Shown: positions 29,200-38,830 of the stretch, in pieces
Position numbering within the stretch: the first letter of the stretch is position 1
Layout: the number at the start of each line of letters is the position of its first letter
Origin: a virus
Virus record (IMG/VR): IMGVR_UViG_3300037010_000760
Location: 1 to 64,000 of that record
Reading direction: 5' to 3' (one strand)
Length of the DNA stretch: 64,000 nucleotides
The notes under the pieces: model-generated
Seen by the model: the letters and a program-made list of their open reading frames with translations, nothing else
Databases searched by the model: none
Told to the model about the DNA's origin: nothing
Made by a program: the position numbers and the translations under genes

Positions 29200-30498
29200 T
29201 CACCTTACTACCCCACCATACTTATTTGCTAAGTCACCAAATAATACTACTCTGTTTCTTGCTCGTGAAAAGGCAACATACAATAGTCGTGCTACAACAT
29301 TTGGTTGATTACTCGTACTCAGATTTTTCAAATCAATGAATACCGTGTCATAGCTACTACCTTGAGACTTATGTACCGTAGATGCGTCTCGTTGACGTAA
29401 ATCTGGGTAATTATTTTTTAAATTAAAATACATATTCCAATTCTTAAGTCTTTGAGAGTAACGAATTAAGTCTGCGTAGTGCTTTTGATCAATAGGAACA
29501 TCAATATCACGTACTATTCTAGTTCGTGTTTTTAAATCTGTTTTCAAAATATCTAGATACTCACTATCTGAAATTTTTACCTTAGTGGGTTTGTAGTCTT
29601 GTTGGATTATCTCTACTTCCTCATCCACAGATAGCATTGACTTACCTACATGTATTGCTGAATTATTTACCAATAGCTCCCCTACAGTGAATTCTTCAGG
29701 TAAATTACGAATATCTCGAATATGCCTATTGAACTCTAGTACCCGTGAATTAGAGTATGCCAAAATTCGTGATGTAGTAGTCTGTTTGCTGAAGTGGGTA
29801 TAGACTTCATTTTCAGCTTCCTCACCAGAAAGCCAATCAATTACCCCCGGAACTTCCTGAATTGGCTTGAATACACCCGTCTCCACAGTGTCGCGAAGCT
29901 GTTGACATACGTGCATCAGGGTAGGTTGGCCAGCATTGCGTACAGATTCTGTAAGGGCAAAGAAAGGCAGATTATCCCGATAAATTGGAGATATTGGCTC
30001 CATGACTGGAGCAAGCTGACAGTGATCCCCTACATAAATAATCTTACAGTTGTGGGTGCCTTCCAGAATAATATTTCTCAATTCTGTATCAATCATCGAA
30101 CATTCATCAATAAATATAATTTTGTTTTGATGCACAGTCCATGCTGCTGTTTTAATCAAAGATGATTTACCAGTAGTAAAATTATCTTTAACTTTAAGAG
30201 CTAAGAAAGAATGAATAGTGTCGACTTTATGTTGTGTAGATTCTGTTAGAACATATGCTGCCTTATTGGTTGTGGCCGCCATGACTACGCCATCATATTC
30301 AGGCGCAATACCTATCAACTCACACATCTTGAAATACTTTGGCATGATCTCATCAATCATGTGGCCCATCATGTAAGTTTTACCCACACCACCTGGGCCA
30401 CTGATGATTAATTCTTTACCCTTATTAGAGAGCAGGAAGTTAAAAAAACCATCAGCAGCAGTTTGTTGTCCTGCATTTAATACAGTTTTATTTGTCAT
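29200..30498 (-). CDS. Superfamily 1B helicase, Dda/RecD-like (N4 gp37 type)
   Basis: 432 residues with the SF1B motifs in order: Walker A GPGGVGKT (34-41), Walker B IIFIDECSM (D131, E132), motif III VGDHCQLAPV, motif V TVHKSQGSSYDTVF, motif VI YVAFSRARN. The size and motif spacing fit the Dda group, 5'-3' helicases used in phage replication. A terminator lies just upstream (30509..30537), so a promoter probably lies in the short gap or transcription reads through. Confidence 0.88.
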   Translation of the reverse strand: MTNKTVLNAGQQTAADGFFNFLLSNKGKELIISGPGGVGKTYMMGHMIDEIMPKYFKMCELIGIAPEYDGVVMAATTNKAAYVLTESTQHKVDTIHSFLALKVKDNFTTGKSSLIKTAAWTVHQNKIIFIDECSMIDTELRNIILEGTHNCKIIYVGDHCQLAPVMEPISPIYRDNLPFFALTESVRNAGQPTLMHVCQQLRDTVETGVFKPIQEVPGVIDWLSGEEAENEVYTHFSKQTTTSRILAYSNSRVLEFNRHIRDIRNLPEEFTVGELLVNNSAIHVGKSMLSVDEEVEIIQQDYKPTKVKISDSEYLDILKTDLKTRTRIVRDIDVPIDQKHYADLIRYSQRLKNWNMYFNLKNNYPDLRQRDASTVHKSQGSSYDTVFIDLKNLSTSNQPNVVARLLYVAFSRARNRVVLFGDLANKYGGVVR

Positions 30499-30508
30499 AT
30501 AGGTTTAT

Positions 30509-30537
30509 AAAAAATACTCCCCATTTGCTTGGGGAGT
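30509..30537 (-). terminator. Intrinsic terminator after rIIB
   Basis: On the minus strand ACTCCCCA pairs with TGGGGAGT around a 6-nt loop, followed by A and six T. It lies between rIIB and the helicase gene. Confidence 0.75.
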
Positions 30538-30557
30538 GTTAATAATCGGACTAAATA

Positions 30558-32174
30558 TTAGTTAGCCCAGTTCTTGAGTTCACTCACTTGTTTCTCAGTG
30601 ATTCCAAGAGAAGCCCAAGATACTTTTGCCCTTGCTTTATACTCCAGCAACTCAGAAGCCAACAAGGTACGCTCACGTCCTTTAGCCTGTTTAGATTTGG
30701 TGTAGAGAGCTTTAGCCTTCTCAGCACGAGTAAGTGTCTTTGCTTTTTCTTTTGGTTCAGATTTAGCTTTAATAATTACTGGTGTTTTCACAGTAACTAC
30801 AGCTTTTTCTTCTATAGCTGTAGCAGTATTTTCTGTCACTATTTTTGCAAGTGCCTTTGGATTAATTAAAGTAGCTGGCCCAACAAGAATCTTGTCAACT
30901 GTTTGAACAACAGGATCAACTGAAGTAGTGAGGTTATTAGCCACAGAGTCAGCTACCTCTGTTTTTGTCATCAATGGTGTAATCACAATGCCTGTTCCTT
31001 TTTGCCCAGTAATGAGAACATTTTCTATCTTTCCAATATGATCCCCAGAAATTGCTTTACCAAGAATACGTTTTGCATCTTCCCCCTCTGTGAAAGACTT
31101 TCCTGACTTAGCAAGCTTAAATGCCTCATCGCTAAGTTGAAAAATAATATGGTAACCGCAAACACGCATCTTGTTTGGGGTTCCCAAAGGAACCGCAATC
31201 ACATCTTCTGGATTGACCTTTGCGATAACACAAGAATTTCCACTAAAGGAGGATAAATAGCTTCTTCTTGCTACATGCAATCCGCTGGAGCACTCTATAC
31301 GACGATCATGATCAATTAGTGACTTATCCATACAGACATAGCTACCAACCTTTTGTGGAACTTTTCCTGTGTAGCAATCAACAAAATGATTACCTGATTT
31401 ATTCAGGATTTTGTAGATAATAATAGAACCATCATCTGCAATAGGTAAGTCACCTTTCTCCATAAATCTCATCAAGTCTTCAACTGAGTGACGATACTTG
31501 CTAGAAACAGCAGATACTCGTTCCAAAAACTTGTCTATGCCTGCATAGTTTTTCAATTCACTAGCAGCTTGAATCTGTGATTTAATCATTTCTACATTAT
31601 CAATAACCATATTATTGACTACAGCAATAATAGTTTCATCTTGTGATAGAGGATTATTGAATTCTGGTGAACTAGTTGGTATGGCATGCTGCACTATTTC
31701 TTCTACAACAGACAATACTTTTTTAGCAGCAATCTCAGATTCCTTGTCCACAATTTTGGCAATCATCTCATTCACCCACTTGGAATCTTCAACTGCCATG
31801 GTAGTTTCTTTTTCTGGTTCAAGTGGTTTATCTAATACCTTTACAGATACTGTTACTGGAGGAACTACTTCAACTTGAGTTTGTTTTTCTTCACCAGACT
31901 TAAAGAAAGCATTCAAATGCTTTTTGGCTACTTTAAAGAATTTAACGATACCACTAGAATTTTCTTCGTGATGTTTAAAAGTATTAACTCGCTTTTCAAC
32001 GTAATTATTTAAGTCAATTTCAGCAATCTTGTTAGCTGAAAGAATTGGAATAATATCTTTGATTATTCTAGAAAGCATAGGATCACCTTGCTTAATTTTA
32101 TGAGTAGTACCGTCTACACAGTACAAAATCATTTCAGAAGTATCTACTACAGCAGCGTTAATTTGGATTTTCAT
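30558..32174 (-). CDS. rIIB: rIIB-like protein
   Basis: 538 residues. The central region (SVEDLMRFMEKGDLPIADDG, then RIECSSGLHVARRSYL, VIAKVNPEDVIAVP) is the conserved rIIB core; the N-terminal part is shorter and the C-terminus has a Lys/Ala/Glu-rich linker and a basic end domain (LTRAEKAKALYTKSKQAKGR). The gene follows rIIA by 9 bases, as in T4 and N4-like phages. In T4 the pair protects against a resident prophage exclusion system and affects lysis timing; the exact role here is unknown. Confidence 0.82.
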   Translation of the reverse strand: MKIQINAAVVDTSEMILYCVDGTTHKIKQGDPMLSRIIKDIIPILSANKIAEIDLNNYVEKRVNTFKHHEENSSGIVKFFKVAKKHLNAFFKSGEEKQTQVEVVPPVTVSVKVLDKPLEPEKETTMAVEDSKWVNEMIAKIVDKESEIAAKKVLSVVEEIVQHAIPTSSPEFNNPLSQDETIIAVVNNMVIDNVEMIKSQIQAASELKNYAGIDKFLERVSAVSSKYRHSVEDLMRFMEKGDLPIADDGSIIIYKILNKSGNHFVDCYTGKVPQKVGSYVCMDKSLIDHDRRIECSSGLHVARRSYLSSFSGNSCVIAKVNPEDVIAVPLGTPNKMRVCGYHIIFQLSDEAFKLAKSGKSFTEGEDAKRILGKAISGDHIGKIENVLITGQKGTGIVITPLMTKTEVADSVANNLTTSVDPVVQTVDKILVGPATLINPKALAKIVTENTATAIEEKAVVTVKTPVIIKAKSEPKEKAKTLTRAEKAKALYTKSKQAKGRERTLLASELLEYKARAKVSWASLGITEKQVSELKNWAN

Positions 32175-32183
32175 GATTCTTGT

Positions 32184-34571
32184 TTAGTTAAAAGTTTTGA
32201 GTAAAAGATCAATCAAAGATTTTGATTTACTACTTTGAGATCCTAATTTATTACTTAGCTCATGGATATCTACTATCTCTAGCCATGCAGTTTTACTAAT
32301 TACATTTGCCACAAGTAATATTGCAGAACTTGGTTTAATGGCACTAATTATGTCGTTGACTTCGTTAATACCATTGTAGCTGGCCAATAGTTGCCCATTG
32401 GTTCTGATTTGATAGAATAGTTTAATTAATCCATTTTCTTTCTCGCTAAGGTTTGTGTATAAGTTTAGTGGCTTAGACAACTCAGAAAAACGTAATAACA
32501 CATGTATAATTTCTAATGATGTATTGTTAAGTGTAGTCAGATTATTGACTATGCTATAGCTGTTAGCTAAAAAACGACGTATTGCTTTATTGTAAGTAAA
32601 CTCTTTTTTAATTTCTGCTAACAAAAAGTCTGTTACAAAAGGCACTCCAAGTTTTTTGTACTTTTCTTCTTGTACAGTAGTCCGGCATACACCAGCCACA
32701 TCTCCATATAGTCTTACTATGATTTCGGTTTCTGCCGCACTGAACTGCCCAAAACGCAATATATTACTTTTGTTAATATGGACAATGAATTTAGGCTTAC
32801 TGATCCGCTTAAGTCCATCACTATCTTTCCATAGTGGGGATAGATCACAACTTCCCCCGAATTTCACTGCTGCATTGGATAAGGTAGGTAGCCCTTCTCG
32901 CTTCTTTTGTAAAGTGACTTTTTTAGTAGATTCCCAATCATATTTTATAGTCATATCCACAAATTTGGTGTCTCTTCGACTACGCAACATGTCACGGATT
33001 GCTGCCAACTTTTTATTTTTACGGCTAACATAAACAATAATGCAGTTTTTTATGTTTACATGCGGCGCTATAGTAATAAGACGATTTTCATCAAATTTTC
33101 TGATTGTTGTGAGTATTACTACATTTTTCACAAATAATATGCAGTCTTGTATTGGTACTTCACCCAATTGGTTAATTGAGTATGTACCGTACTTGCTGCT
33201 ATAGCATTTATCTTTAGTGTATCGTACCAAAACATCATCTTGATCGACGCTAGTATCTATCGCATATAGGTCTGCAAGCAATGTACCATAAACTCTTTTA
33301 ATAAACCATTTTGAAGTAGCTTCAATTAGTTTGCAATTTTTGGCTTCTTGTAGTAAAGACTGAAGTAGACCATTTTTACTTGATCTATCCTTAATCATAT
33401 GTTCAATAACCCGAATCAAAAGTGTCTTTCTATAGGCAGTAGACATAGGCTCACCATATGATACTATATAGTTAGCCATTTGCTGCACAGAATGTATAAC
33501 AGAGTTTATATCACTTCTTATCAACTTAGGTAGGTTTCTAAAAGAAACTTCTTTCTTGTAGTCTAGCATTGCTACTTGCTGATTAAGTGCTCTGACATAG
33601 CAGCCCTCTATGTTTCTATCCACATGTGTTGTGAATTTTTGCAGAAGTTCTTTTACTGTTTTTACAGTATGCTCCTGCATAGATAAGGACTCCCTGCTTG
33701 GCGTAACAGAGATAGTATGAGCAGGAGCATGCAGTATCAGAACAAATTCCTCTAATATGGTATTACCTAATTTCTGCAATTTTTTTACTATACTCTCTGC
33801 ATGCACTTGCTCTGCTGTATACTCGTTATTGTATGGAAGTGGGTAAATAATATGCCCATATTTTATGTAAACAGTATCATATTTTGCTGCATCGCTCACC
33901 AACCAACGAGTAGCCAGAGTAAATTCATTTATTCCTTTTGAAAATGGAATAACACCCGCTAAAATGTCATTCACTCTAGCCTTAATTTCACCACAACGGA
34001 CTATCCTTAGTACATCTACATAAAACTCAGATACATCACAATACTCAATCGACACCTTCACAGTTAGTCCTGTTTCGTCTGATGGTATACTAACTACTGG
34101 AGTAATACCAGGCTTCCCACCTACTTGAGCAGAGGATTTGCTAATCTGGTAAATAGTTTTAACGCCACTATTGCATGATATGACCTCAAAATGATCTGTA
34201 TAAGCAAATGGAGACTTGCAACCTAGTCCAAATCCTCCAGTTACCTCTCCATTGTCTTTTTTATTTGAATTTCCGTATACACCGTAAATTTCACCAATCT
34301 TATCCTTGGGGATACCATGTCCAAAATCTTGAACCATGAATCCATCCTTGTTTACAGTAATTTCTATAGGTATATGGGAGATACCAGCTTCAATGTGAGC
34401 ATCCCATGCGTTACAGATCACTTCACGAACAACGGCTAAAATCTGATTCGTATACAGGGATGTTGAGAGAATATTAAAAAACTCTGCTGAATTAGAGATA
34501 CCAAAATCTATTGTCTGGCTACCTCCAATAATAGCATGGGTAATGTGATCTTTTTCGTGAGTGACTTGCAT
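32184..34571 (-). CDS. rIIA: rIIA-like GHKL ATPase
   Basis: 795 residues. The N-terminal Bergerat ATP-binding fold is clear: N box VICNAWDAH (N54, D57), G1 VQDFGHGI, and G2 GGFGLGCKS. The remaining ~600 residues are the large, poorly conserved rIIA C-terminus. It forms a pair with rIIB downstream. A terminator separates it from thyX. ATG 34571 is the only sensible start, as the N box lies about 54 residues in. Confidence 0.85.
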   Translation of the reverse strand: MQVTHEKDHITHAIIGGSQTIDFGISNSAEFFNILSTSLYTNQILAVVREVICNAWDAHIEAGISHIPIEITVNKDGFMVQDFGHGIPKDKIGEIYGVYGNSNKKDNGEVTGGFGLGCKSPFAYTDHFEVISCNSGVKTIYQISKSSAQVGGKPGITPVVSIPSDETGLTVKVSIEYCDVSEFYVDVLRIVRCGEIKARVNDILAGVIPFSKGINEFTLATRWLVSDAAKYDTVYIKYGHIIYPLPYNNEYTAEQVHAESIVKKLQKLGNTILEEFVLILHAPAHTISVTPSRESLSMQEHTVKTVKELLQKFTTHVDRNIEGCYVRALNQQVAMLDYKKEVSFRNLPKLIRSDINSVIHSVQQMANYIVSYGEPMSTAYRKTLLIRVIEHMIKDRSSKNGLLQSLLQEAKNCKLIEATSKWFIKRVYGTLLADLYAIDTSVDQDDVLVRYTKDKCYSSKYGTYSINQLGEVPIQDCILFVKNVVILTTIRKFDENRLITIAPHVNIKNCIIVYVSRKNKKLAAIRDMLRSRRDTKFVDMTIKYDWESTKKVTLQKKREGLPTLSNAAVKFGGSCDLSPLWKDSDGLKRISKPKFIVHINKSNILRFGQFSAAETEIIVRLYGDVAGVCRTTVQEEKYKKLGVPFVTDFLLAEIKKEFTYNKAIRRFLANSYSIVNNLTTLNNTSLEIIHVLLRFSELSKPLNLYTNLSEKENGLIKLFYQIRTNGQLLASYNGINEVNDIISAIKPSSAILLVANVISKTAWLEIVDIHELSNKLGSQSSKSKSLIDLLLKTFN

Positions 34572-34594
34572 GTTAATTTCCTTAATATCAAATT

Positions 34595-34625
34595 AAAAAG
34601 CCCCACTACATTTAAGTAGTGAGGC
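34595..34625 (-). terminator. Strand-specific terminator after thyX
   Basis: On the minus-strand RNA, GCCUCACUAC pairs fully with GUAGUGGGGC (one U-G wobble) and is followed by five U. On the plus strand the same position would be a C-A mismatch, so the element is tuned to minus-strand transcription. Confidence 0.75.
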
Positions 34626-34651
34626 TTATACCCACGAAAAGCGATAACGCA

Positions 34652-35482
34652 TTAAGTAGTCAAGTGTTTCCAAGAAACTGGAAACAGCGGTTCTATGATC
34701 GAAGCAATAATCTTGCCAAGCTCTTGTGCAGGTAATTTAGCACGGCTATCAGAATATTGATTGCATACTCGTGCCCAAAATTCTAGTGAACCTGTCCAAA
34801 CGACAGTTGTCATTATATTCAATGGCAGCGTGATACGAGCCTCTTCGTTAACAACACCAATTGATAGGCTATCTCTATAGGAATTAATGCAGTTATACAC
34901 TGCATTTTCTGCATTCCAAGCTGCTTCTGATTGTTTTCTGATTGACCCGTCAGAATCTTGTTTAATATCTTTAGACTGTGCATGCCAAGTATCTGGATAC
35001 CATACTTCAGGGTCATCTGAAATGTATCTACGAGATTCCTCAGACCATACACCACCTACTTGATGTTTAACAAATTGCCGAGCCAAAAAGATAGGGAGGG
35101 TCATGCGAATCTGTACATGGGGATGAGCAAATGGTGTCCAGTGCTGGGCCTTGTGCTTGTATTTATGTAGCATGTCGGTTAGCATAATTCTTCCTGTAGC
35201 TGTATCTACTGACTGTCCCATTGAAATAACGGTGTTGATGATTTTATTTAAAAAATCATCCCATTCATGATCACGGAATCCTGTTGCAAGAAAGCGAATA
35301 AAGTTAGCATCTAGTGGTTTTAGTTCTTCAACCATTAATCCAGCACCATTTTCAAATTCTGCTTCAGTAGTGTAACGAGTATCCCACTCACTTTCTTTAC
35401 TGGAGCTGACACGAGCCGCATTTACTACAGTTAGGTCTGATCCCATGTGGTCTAAATATTCTGCTGAGATTTTTGCTGACAT
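34652..35482 (-). CDS. thyX: Flavin-dependent thymidylate synthase
   Basis: 276 residues. The ThyX signature is present as H140Q...SEESRRY (E148, S150, R152, Y153), with AARVS near residue 22-26 and the helical FAHPHVQIRM segment before the motif. The enzyme makes dTMP from dUMP using FAD, NADPH and methylene-tetrahydrofolate. Together with the dCTP deaminase encoded just upstream it forms a dCTP to dTMP supply route. The start overlaps the small zinc-finger gene by 31 bases. Confidence 0.88.
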   Translation of the reverse strand: MSAKISAEYLDHMGSDLTVVNAARVSSSKESEWDTRYTTEAEFENGAGLMVEELKPLDANFIRFLATGFRDHEWDDFLNKIINTVISMGQSVDTATGRIMLTDMLHKYKHKAQHWTPFAHPHVQIRMTLPIFLARQFVKHQVGGVWSEESRRYISDDPEVWYPDTWHAQSKDIKQDSDGSIRKQSEAAWNAENAVYNCINSYRDSLSIGVVNEEARITLPLNIMTTVVWTGSLEFWARVCNQYSDSRAKLPAQELGKIIASIIEPLFPVSWKHLTT

Positions 35483-35622
35483 TTCTTTTCTCGGTTTGAT
35501 TGTTTATACGGATTATGATCTTTACAGAACACAAGTCCGTCTTTTATAGAAGCGCCTTTTCTATTTGTAAAGACGATCCTACATCTTATACACATAAGCA
35601 TAGCGTAGCTAGTTCCGGCCAT
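35452..35622 (-). CDS. 56-residue zinc-finger-like protein overlapping thyX
   Basis: A small reading frame between dcd and thyX. Its ATG overlaps the dcd stop as TAATG and its stop lies inside thyX, so it is coupled on both sides. C11-x2-C14 and C33-x2-H36 (MCIRCRIVF, VFCKDHNPY) form a plausible single zinc site with basic residues between. Such mini-fingers often bind nucleic acid or endonuclease partners. The coupling makes it likely real; function unknown. Confidence 0.6.
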   Translation of the reverse strand: MAGTSYAMLMCIRCRIVFTNRKGASIKDGLVFCKDHNPYKQSNREKKCQQKSQQNI

Positions 35623-36149
35623 TATTTGCTATCTATTGCGTATATTGGTTTATTTTCTTGATTCTGATACTTTCCTGTGTAGCGAGCCGGTTCACTTAAT
35701 TCATGGAAAACTACCTGAGCTATTCCAGAACCCGCTTCAATAATTAAGTCATCTTCCCCCTTGTAAACAAGCTCTAGAGTTAGAAATCCTTTCCATCCAG
35801 GCTCAATGACAGTATTGAATACAGACAAACTTTTACGCGCCCATGTAGATTTATCATGCACAATGCCCATTAAGTTATTAGGTATATCAAACTCCTCAAT
35901 GGTAGAAGCTAGTATAAATCTACCAGCATTTATTTTATTTAATTGTTTATCTCCCTCTAGCCATGTAATTGCAGCAGTACGCCGAGTATTGTATCCTAGA
36001 CCTCGTTTTTTAAAAATAACAGTCTGTTTAACACGAATGTCGTATCCTGCCTCACCCAAACCATAAGAAACACCATTCAGTGTTTTTTTAGTTGGTTCCA
36101 TGTTTTTGATTGGTGCTAAAGCAAGTAAATTTCTACCATTGATAACCAT
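35622..36149 (-). CDS. dcd: dCTP deaminase (Dcd/dUTPase fold)
   Basis: 175 residues from ATG 36149, preferred over a GTG at 36155 because AGGTGA lies just upstream. The fold is recognisable from GEAGYDIRV, FILASTIEEFDIPNNLMG, DKSTWARKSL and NTVIEPGWKGFLTLEL (the catalytic Glu is in VIEPGW), then GSGIAQVVFHEL and YTGKYQNQ. It converts dCTP to dUTP (possibly on to dUMP, if bifunctional), feeding ThyX. Lies in the same tight operon as the VWA protein. Confidence 0.85.
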   Translation of the reverse strand: MVINGRNLLALAPIKNMEPTKKTLNGVSYGLGEAGYDIRVKQTVIFKKRGLGYNTRRTAAITWLEGDKQLNKINAGRFILASTIEEFDIPNNLMGIVHDKSTWARKSLSVFNTVIEPGWKGFLTLELVYKGEDDLIIEAGSGIAQVVFHELSEPARYTGKYQNQENKPIYAIDSK

Positions 36150-36151
36150 AA

Positions 36152-37270
36152 TCACCTCGGTATGTGAATTATTTTTCCAAATTCCACTTGAGCAGTGGGG
36201 TTGTTCACTACTACCCAGATAATTGGAATAGGCTTATCCAATTTTCTCATACTTGGGCAGTACAAATCAGAAAATATGATTGCAGCCGTTGGCATAGTCT
36301 CTTGAATATGCTCACGTACTTTAATCAATGATGTTCCGCCTCTACCTACAACAGTCAGTTTGTCAAACCGATCATTTGGGGTAAAAACATCTACTTTTTT
36401 GATAGTGGTATCAAATTGTACCACTGTAAGTTTCTCTGGATTGAATGTTTCTTTGATGTATTTAACTTCAGAATTAAATCTCATAATTTCTGAATCAGTT
36501 ACTGATCCTGATACATCAAAATAATAATTAATACTCTCCAGTCTTGATTCATTCAACTGAATAGATGGTAGGTACATATCTTGATAGCGTCTATTAGGTC
36601 TTCTCCAAGAATGATCTTCTTCAATTAAGGCACTGAAGAATTGAAACAATAATGTCTGCCAAGGAACAATAGGTTTCAGAAACTTATCAATTAAATGATC
36701 TACATCTATACTTAATGTTCCAGCATCTTTATTATTTTTGCTCTGGTGTACAGCACGTATTACGTTATTAACGATTTCATGCTGTTCTGATTTACTTATT
36801 TCTTTAAGATCGCACTCTCCATCTTCATCTTTCCAAGATGGATTAGGCATTTCTATGCTGTTTTGAATAATGTCATTGTAAATGTCTTCTTCTGCCATTA
36901 CAGAGTATTGCTGATTAATACAAGGCTTAGTACCATCAAATGTATAGCCATCATTTTCTAAGGCATTGTTAATAGAAATATCACAAGCTTGATTCCATTC
37001 CTTGTGTCTTTTACCCTCTGCACGAATCATATGCAGTTTAGCTACATGCCATAACTCATGTACCAATACTGTTTTTCGTGTATCTTCTGATAATGAGAGA
37101 AACCAAGTAGGATTCCACCTCAATGATTTACCATTGGTAGATGCCGTTCCGGTCTCCTCACACCATATAAAGTCAAGAGAGCACATAATAGAACCAAGAA
37201 TAGAAGCATTACTTCCAAGAAATACTTGTGATTTGGTCTTATCAAGCAACCTACTCAGATCGGTATTCAT
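36152..37270 (-). CDS. VWA-domain protein with metallopeptidase-like N-terminus (N4 gp25 type)
   Basis: 372 residues. The N-terminal half has HELWHVAKLH (H71, E72, H75), the zincin-like motif of DUF2201-type proteins. The C-terminal half is a von Willebrand A fold with the MIDAS motif FDVSGSV (D252, S254, S256). It pairs with the MoxR-type ATPase gene two positions upstream; MoxR-VWA pairs act as chaperones that insert metals or remodel complexes. The same pair is a standing feature of N4-like phages, though its target is unknown. Confidence 0.8.
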   Translation of the reverse strand: MNTDLSRLLDKTKSQVFLGSNASILGSIMCSLDFIWCEETGTASTNGKSLRWNPTWFLSLSEDTRKTVLVHELWHVAKLHMIRAEGKRHKEWNQACDISINNALENDGYTFDGTKPCINQQYSVMAEEDIYNDIIQNSIEMPNPSWKDEDGECDLKEISKSEQHEIVNNVIRAVHQSKNNKDAGTLSIDVDHLIDKFLKPIVPWQTLLFQFFSALIEEDHSWRRPNRRYQDMYLPSIQLNESRLESINYYFDVSGSVTDSEIMRFNSEVKYIKETFNPEKLTVVQFDTTIKKVDVFTPNDRFDKLTVVGRGGTSLIKVREHIQETMPTAAIIFSDLYCPSMRKLDKPIPIIWVVVNNPTAQVEFGKIIHIPR

Positions 37271-37458
37271 TTTGACTCTTTAGCCAACTCTGCCCAAACC
37301 AATCCCATGCTGCGTTTTTTAGGCTTAAAGTGCTCCACAGCCTTTTGTTTTGCAGCAGCTAGGGAAGAGGCATATAAGCCTATCTTCTTACCCTCAAAGC
37401 CAGCAACATAAGGTTTATCAATTGGGCCACGTTGGTTGATAGGTGTTGGGTTAGGCAT
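37267..37458 (-). CDS. Small basic protein between MoxR ATPase and VWA protein
   Basis: 63 residues from ATG 37458; the longer frame starts with TTG inside the ATPase gene and is not favoured. It overlaps the ATPase stop by 8 bases and the VWA start as ATGA, so all three are coupled. Pro-rich start (MPNPTPINQRGPIDK), then a segment with GKKIGLYASSLAAAKQKAVE and a basic end. The ASSLAAAKQKAVEHFKPKK part resembles short phage proteins that carry basic helices. Function unknown. Confidence 0.6.
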   Translation of the reverse strand: MPNPTPINQRGPIDKPYVAGFEGKKIGLYASSLAAAKQKAVEHFKPKKRSMGLVWAELAKESK

Positions 37459-38491
37459 ATAAGTATTTGGACATTTCGCCCATAGTTGAAACAAATGCTT
37501 TGTGGTGACGCAATTCTGGTTTTCTTACCATAATTGATCGGAAGAATAGTACACGAAAATCCATAGAAAACCGTGATACATATACTGACAACTTATCAAA
37601 GTTGCTTTCATCTAGCATCTCCATCATATGTGTCATCACTGCCCACTTAGTAGCAGCGTCATATGGGACTGGACACATTTGAGGATTAGCAAGAATATCA
37701 CGAATGTTAACCATTGTGGCGTACACTTTAGTAAACTGAATAAAGTCTACAGCAACGCCACTGGTAATAGTTCCACTATACAAGGAAGCCTTGGCTTCTG
37801 TAACATCCTTTTTATGAATAAGGCTATTCATGAACTCCCATGTGCGCGGGCAACAGAATGTTTTTTCGTTATGATCTGGGTTGAAGTCCATCAATTTATT
37901 TGGATACTGGCTCAAGTAAGCAATGATACGAGAATCATAGTTTTCCTTTAGTGCTACATCTAACAGCCACTCAGTAAAATTGATTTCCATTTGTAGGTGA
38001 ATCACACGAGACTGCATAGCTGTGCTAATTGGATTGGTAATCGCCTTATCCGTTGAGAGGTTACCAGCAGCGCATATGAGCACATTTTCATGTAGAGGCA
38101 CCTGTCCAGTCATCCTATCCAGAATGAGCTTGTAGCAGGCTGCTTGCACCCCTCGGCTAGCAGAATTGAACTCATCCAAAAAGAGAATCCACCCATCTTT
38201 TCCTTCGGGTAGTGGGGTTCCAGCAGTAGGAAACAACTCAGCGAATGGTACAAATTGTGCATAACCCTTCTCATTAAATTTAGGTAAGCCGCTAAGGTCT
38301 TCTGGGGCAGATGTGCTCAAGCGATGATCTATCAAATGCAGATTACACTCTTTAGCAATTTGCTTAACAATGCTTGATTTACCCATGCCAGGGGATGATT
38401 GTATGTACGGAACTAGTCCAGCCTCAAAACACTCAATAATATGTGATTTGACTTGTCTGGGCGTACTACGGTATAGACTATCAACGCTCAT
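37451..38491 (-). CDS. MoxR-like AAA+ ATPase (N4 gp24 type)
   Basis: 346 residues. Walker A SSPGMGKSS (~32-40), Walker B WILFLDEFN, sensor 1 VLICAAGN and a downstream arginine-containing segment (MQSRVIHLQM) mark a MoxR-type AAA+ ATPase. It is expected to act with the VWA protein as an ATP-driven remodelling pair. In N4 the homologue is encoded among middle genes. ATG 38491 overlaps the upstream gene by 11 bases. Confidence 0.83.
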   Translation of the reverse strand: MSVDSLYRSTPRQVKSHIIECFEAGLVPYIQSSPGMGKSSIVKQIAKECNLHLIDHRLSTSAPEDLSGLPKFNEKGYAQFVPFAELFPTAGTPLPEGKDGWILFLDEFNSASRGVQAACYKLILDRMTGQVPLHENVLICAAGNLSTDKAITNPISTAMQSRVIHLQMEINFTEWLLDVALKENYDSRIIAYLSQYPNKLMDFNPDHNEKTFCCPRTWEFMNSLIHKKDVTEAKASLYSGTITSGVAVDFIQFTKVYATMVNIRDILANPQMCPVPYDAATKWAVMTHMMEMLDESNFDKLSVYVSRFSMDFRVLFFRSIMVRKPELRHHKAFVSTMGEMSKYLYA

Positions 38492-38816
38492 AGTGCAACT
38501 CTGGGGTTAGTGGCTCAACAGTTATATGGCACTCTGTAATGCCACCTTTAAAATCTACACAAAGCAGATCCAAAATATTTACTACAGTCTCAGCCAATGA
38601 CCTGCAAGATTTATGTGATCTGTCGTGGTCAACAATCTTGATAGTCTTGCCAGGGTTAGCTAATGCTTCATTAATGATCTTTATGGCAATACGTGTACTC
38701 TTACCTGTATAGCGATCAGTACGAAAGAATTTATTGTTCTCATCGTACATCTTACGAATTAACTCATCCTCTGGAAGTAAACCAGTAGTTTTACTTACTT
38801 CTATATCGTTATTCAT
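38481..38816 (-). CDS. Hypothetical protein upstream of MoxR ATPase
   Basis: 111 residues. The segment YTGKSTRIAIKIINEALANPGKTIKIVDHD looks like the first part of a P-loop fold (GKST then a helix and a strand), but the protein is too short for a full ATPase. Its end overlaps the MoxR gene start by 11 bases. Role unknown; it might bind nucleotide. Confidence 0.55.
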   Translation of the reverse strand: MNNDIEVSKTTGLLPEDELIRKMYDENNKFFRTDRYTGKSTRIAIKIINEALANPGKTIKIVDHDRSHKSCRSLAETVVNILDLLCVDFKGGITECHITVEPLTPELHYER

Positions 38817-38830
38817 GTATGAATTCCTGT

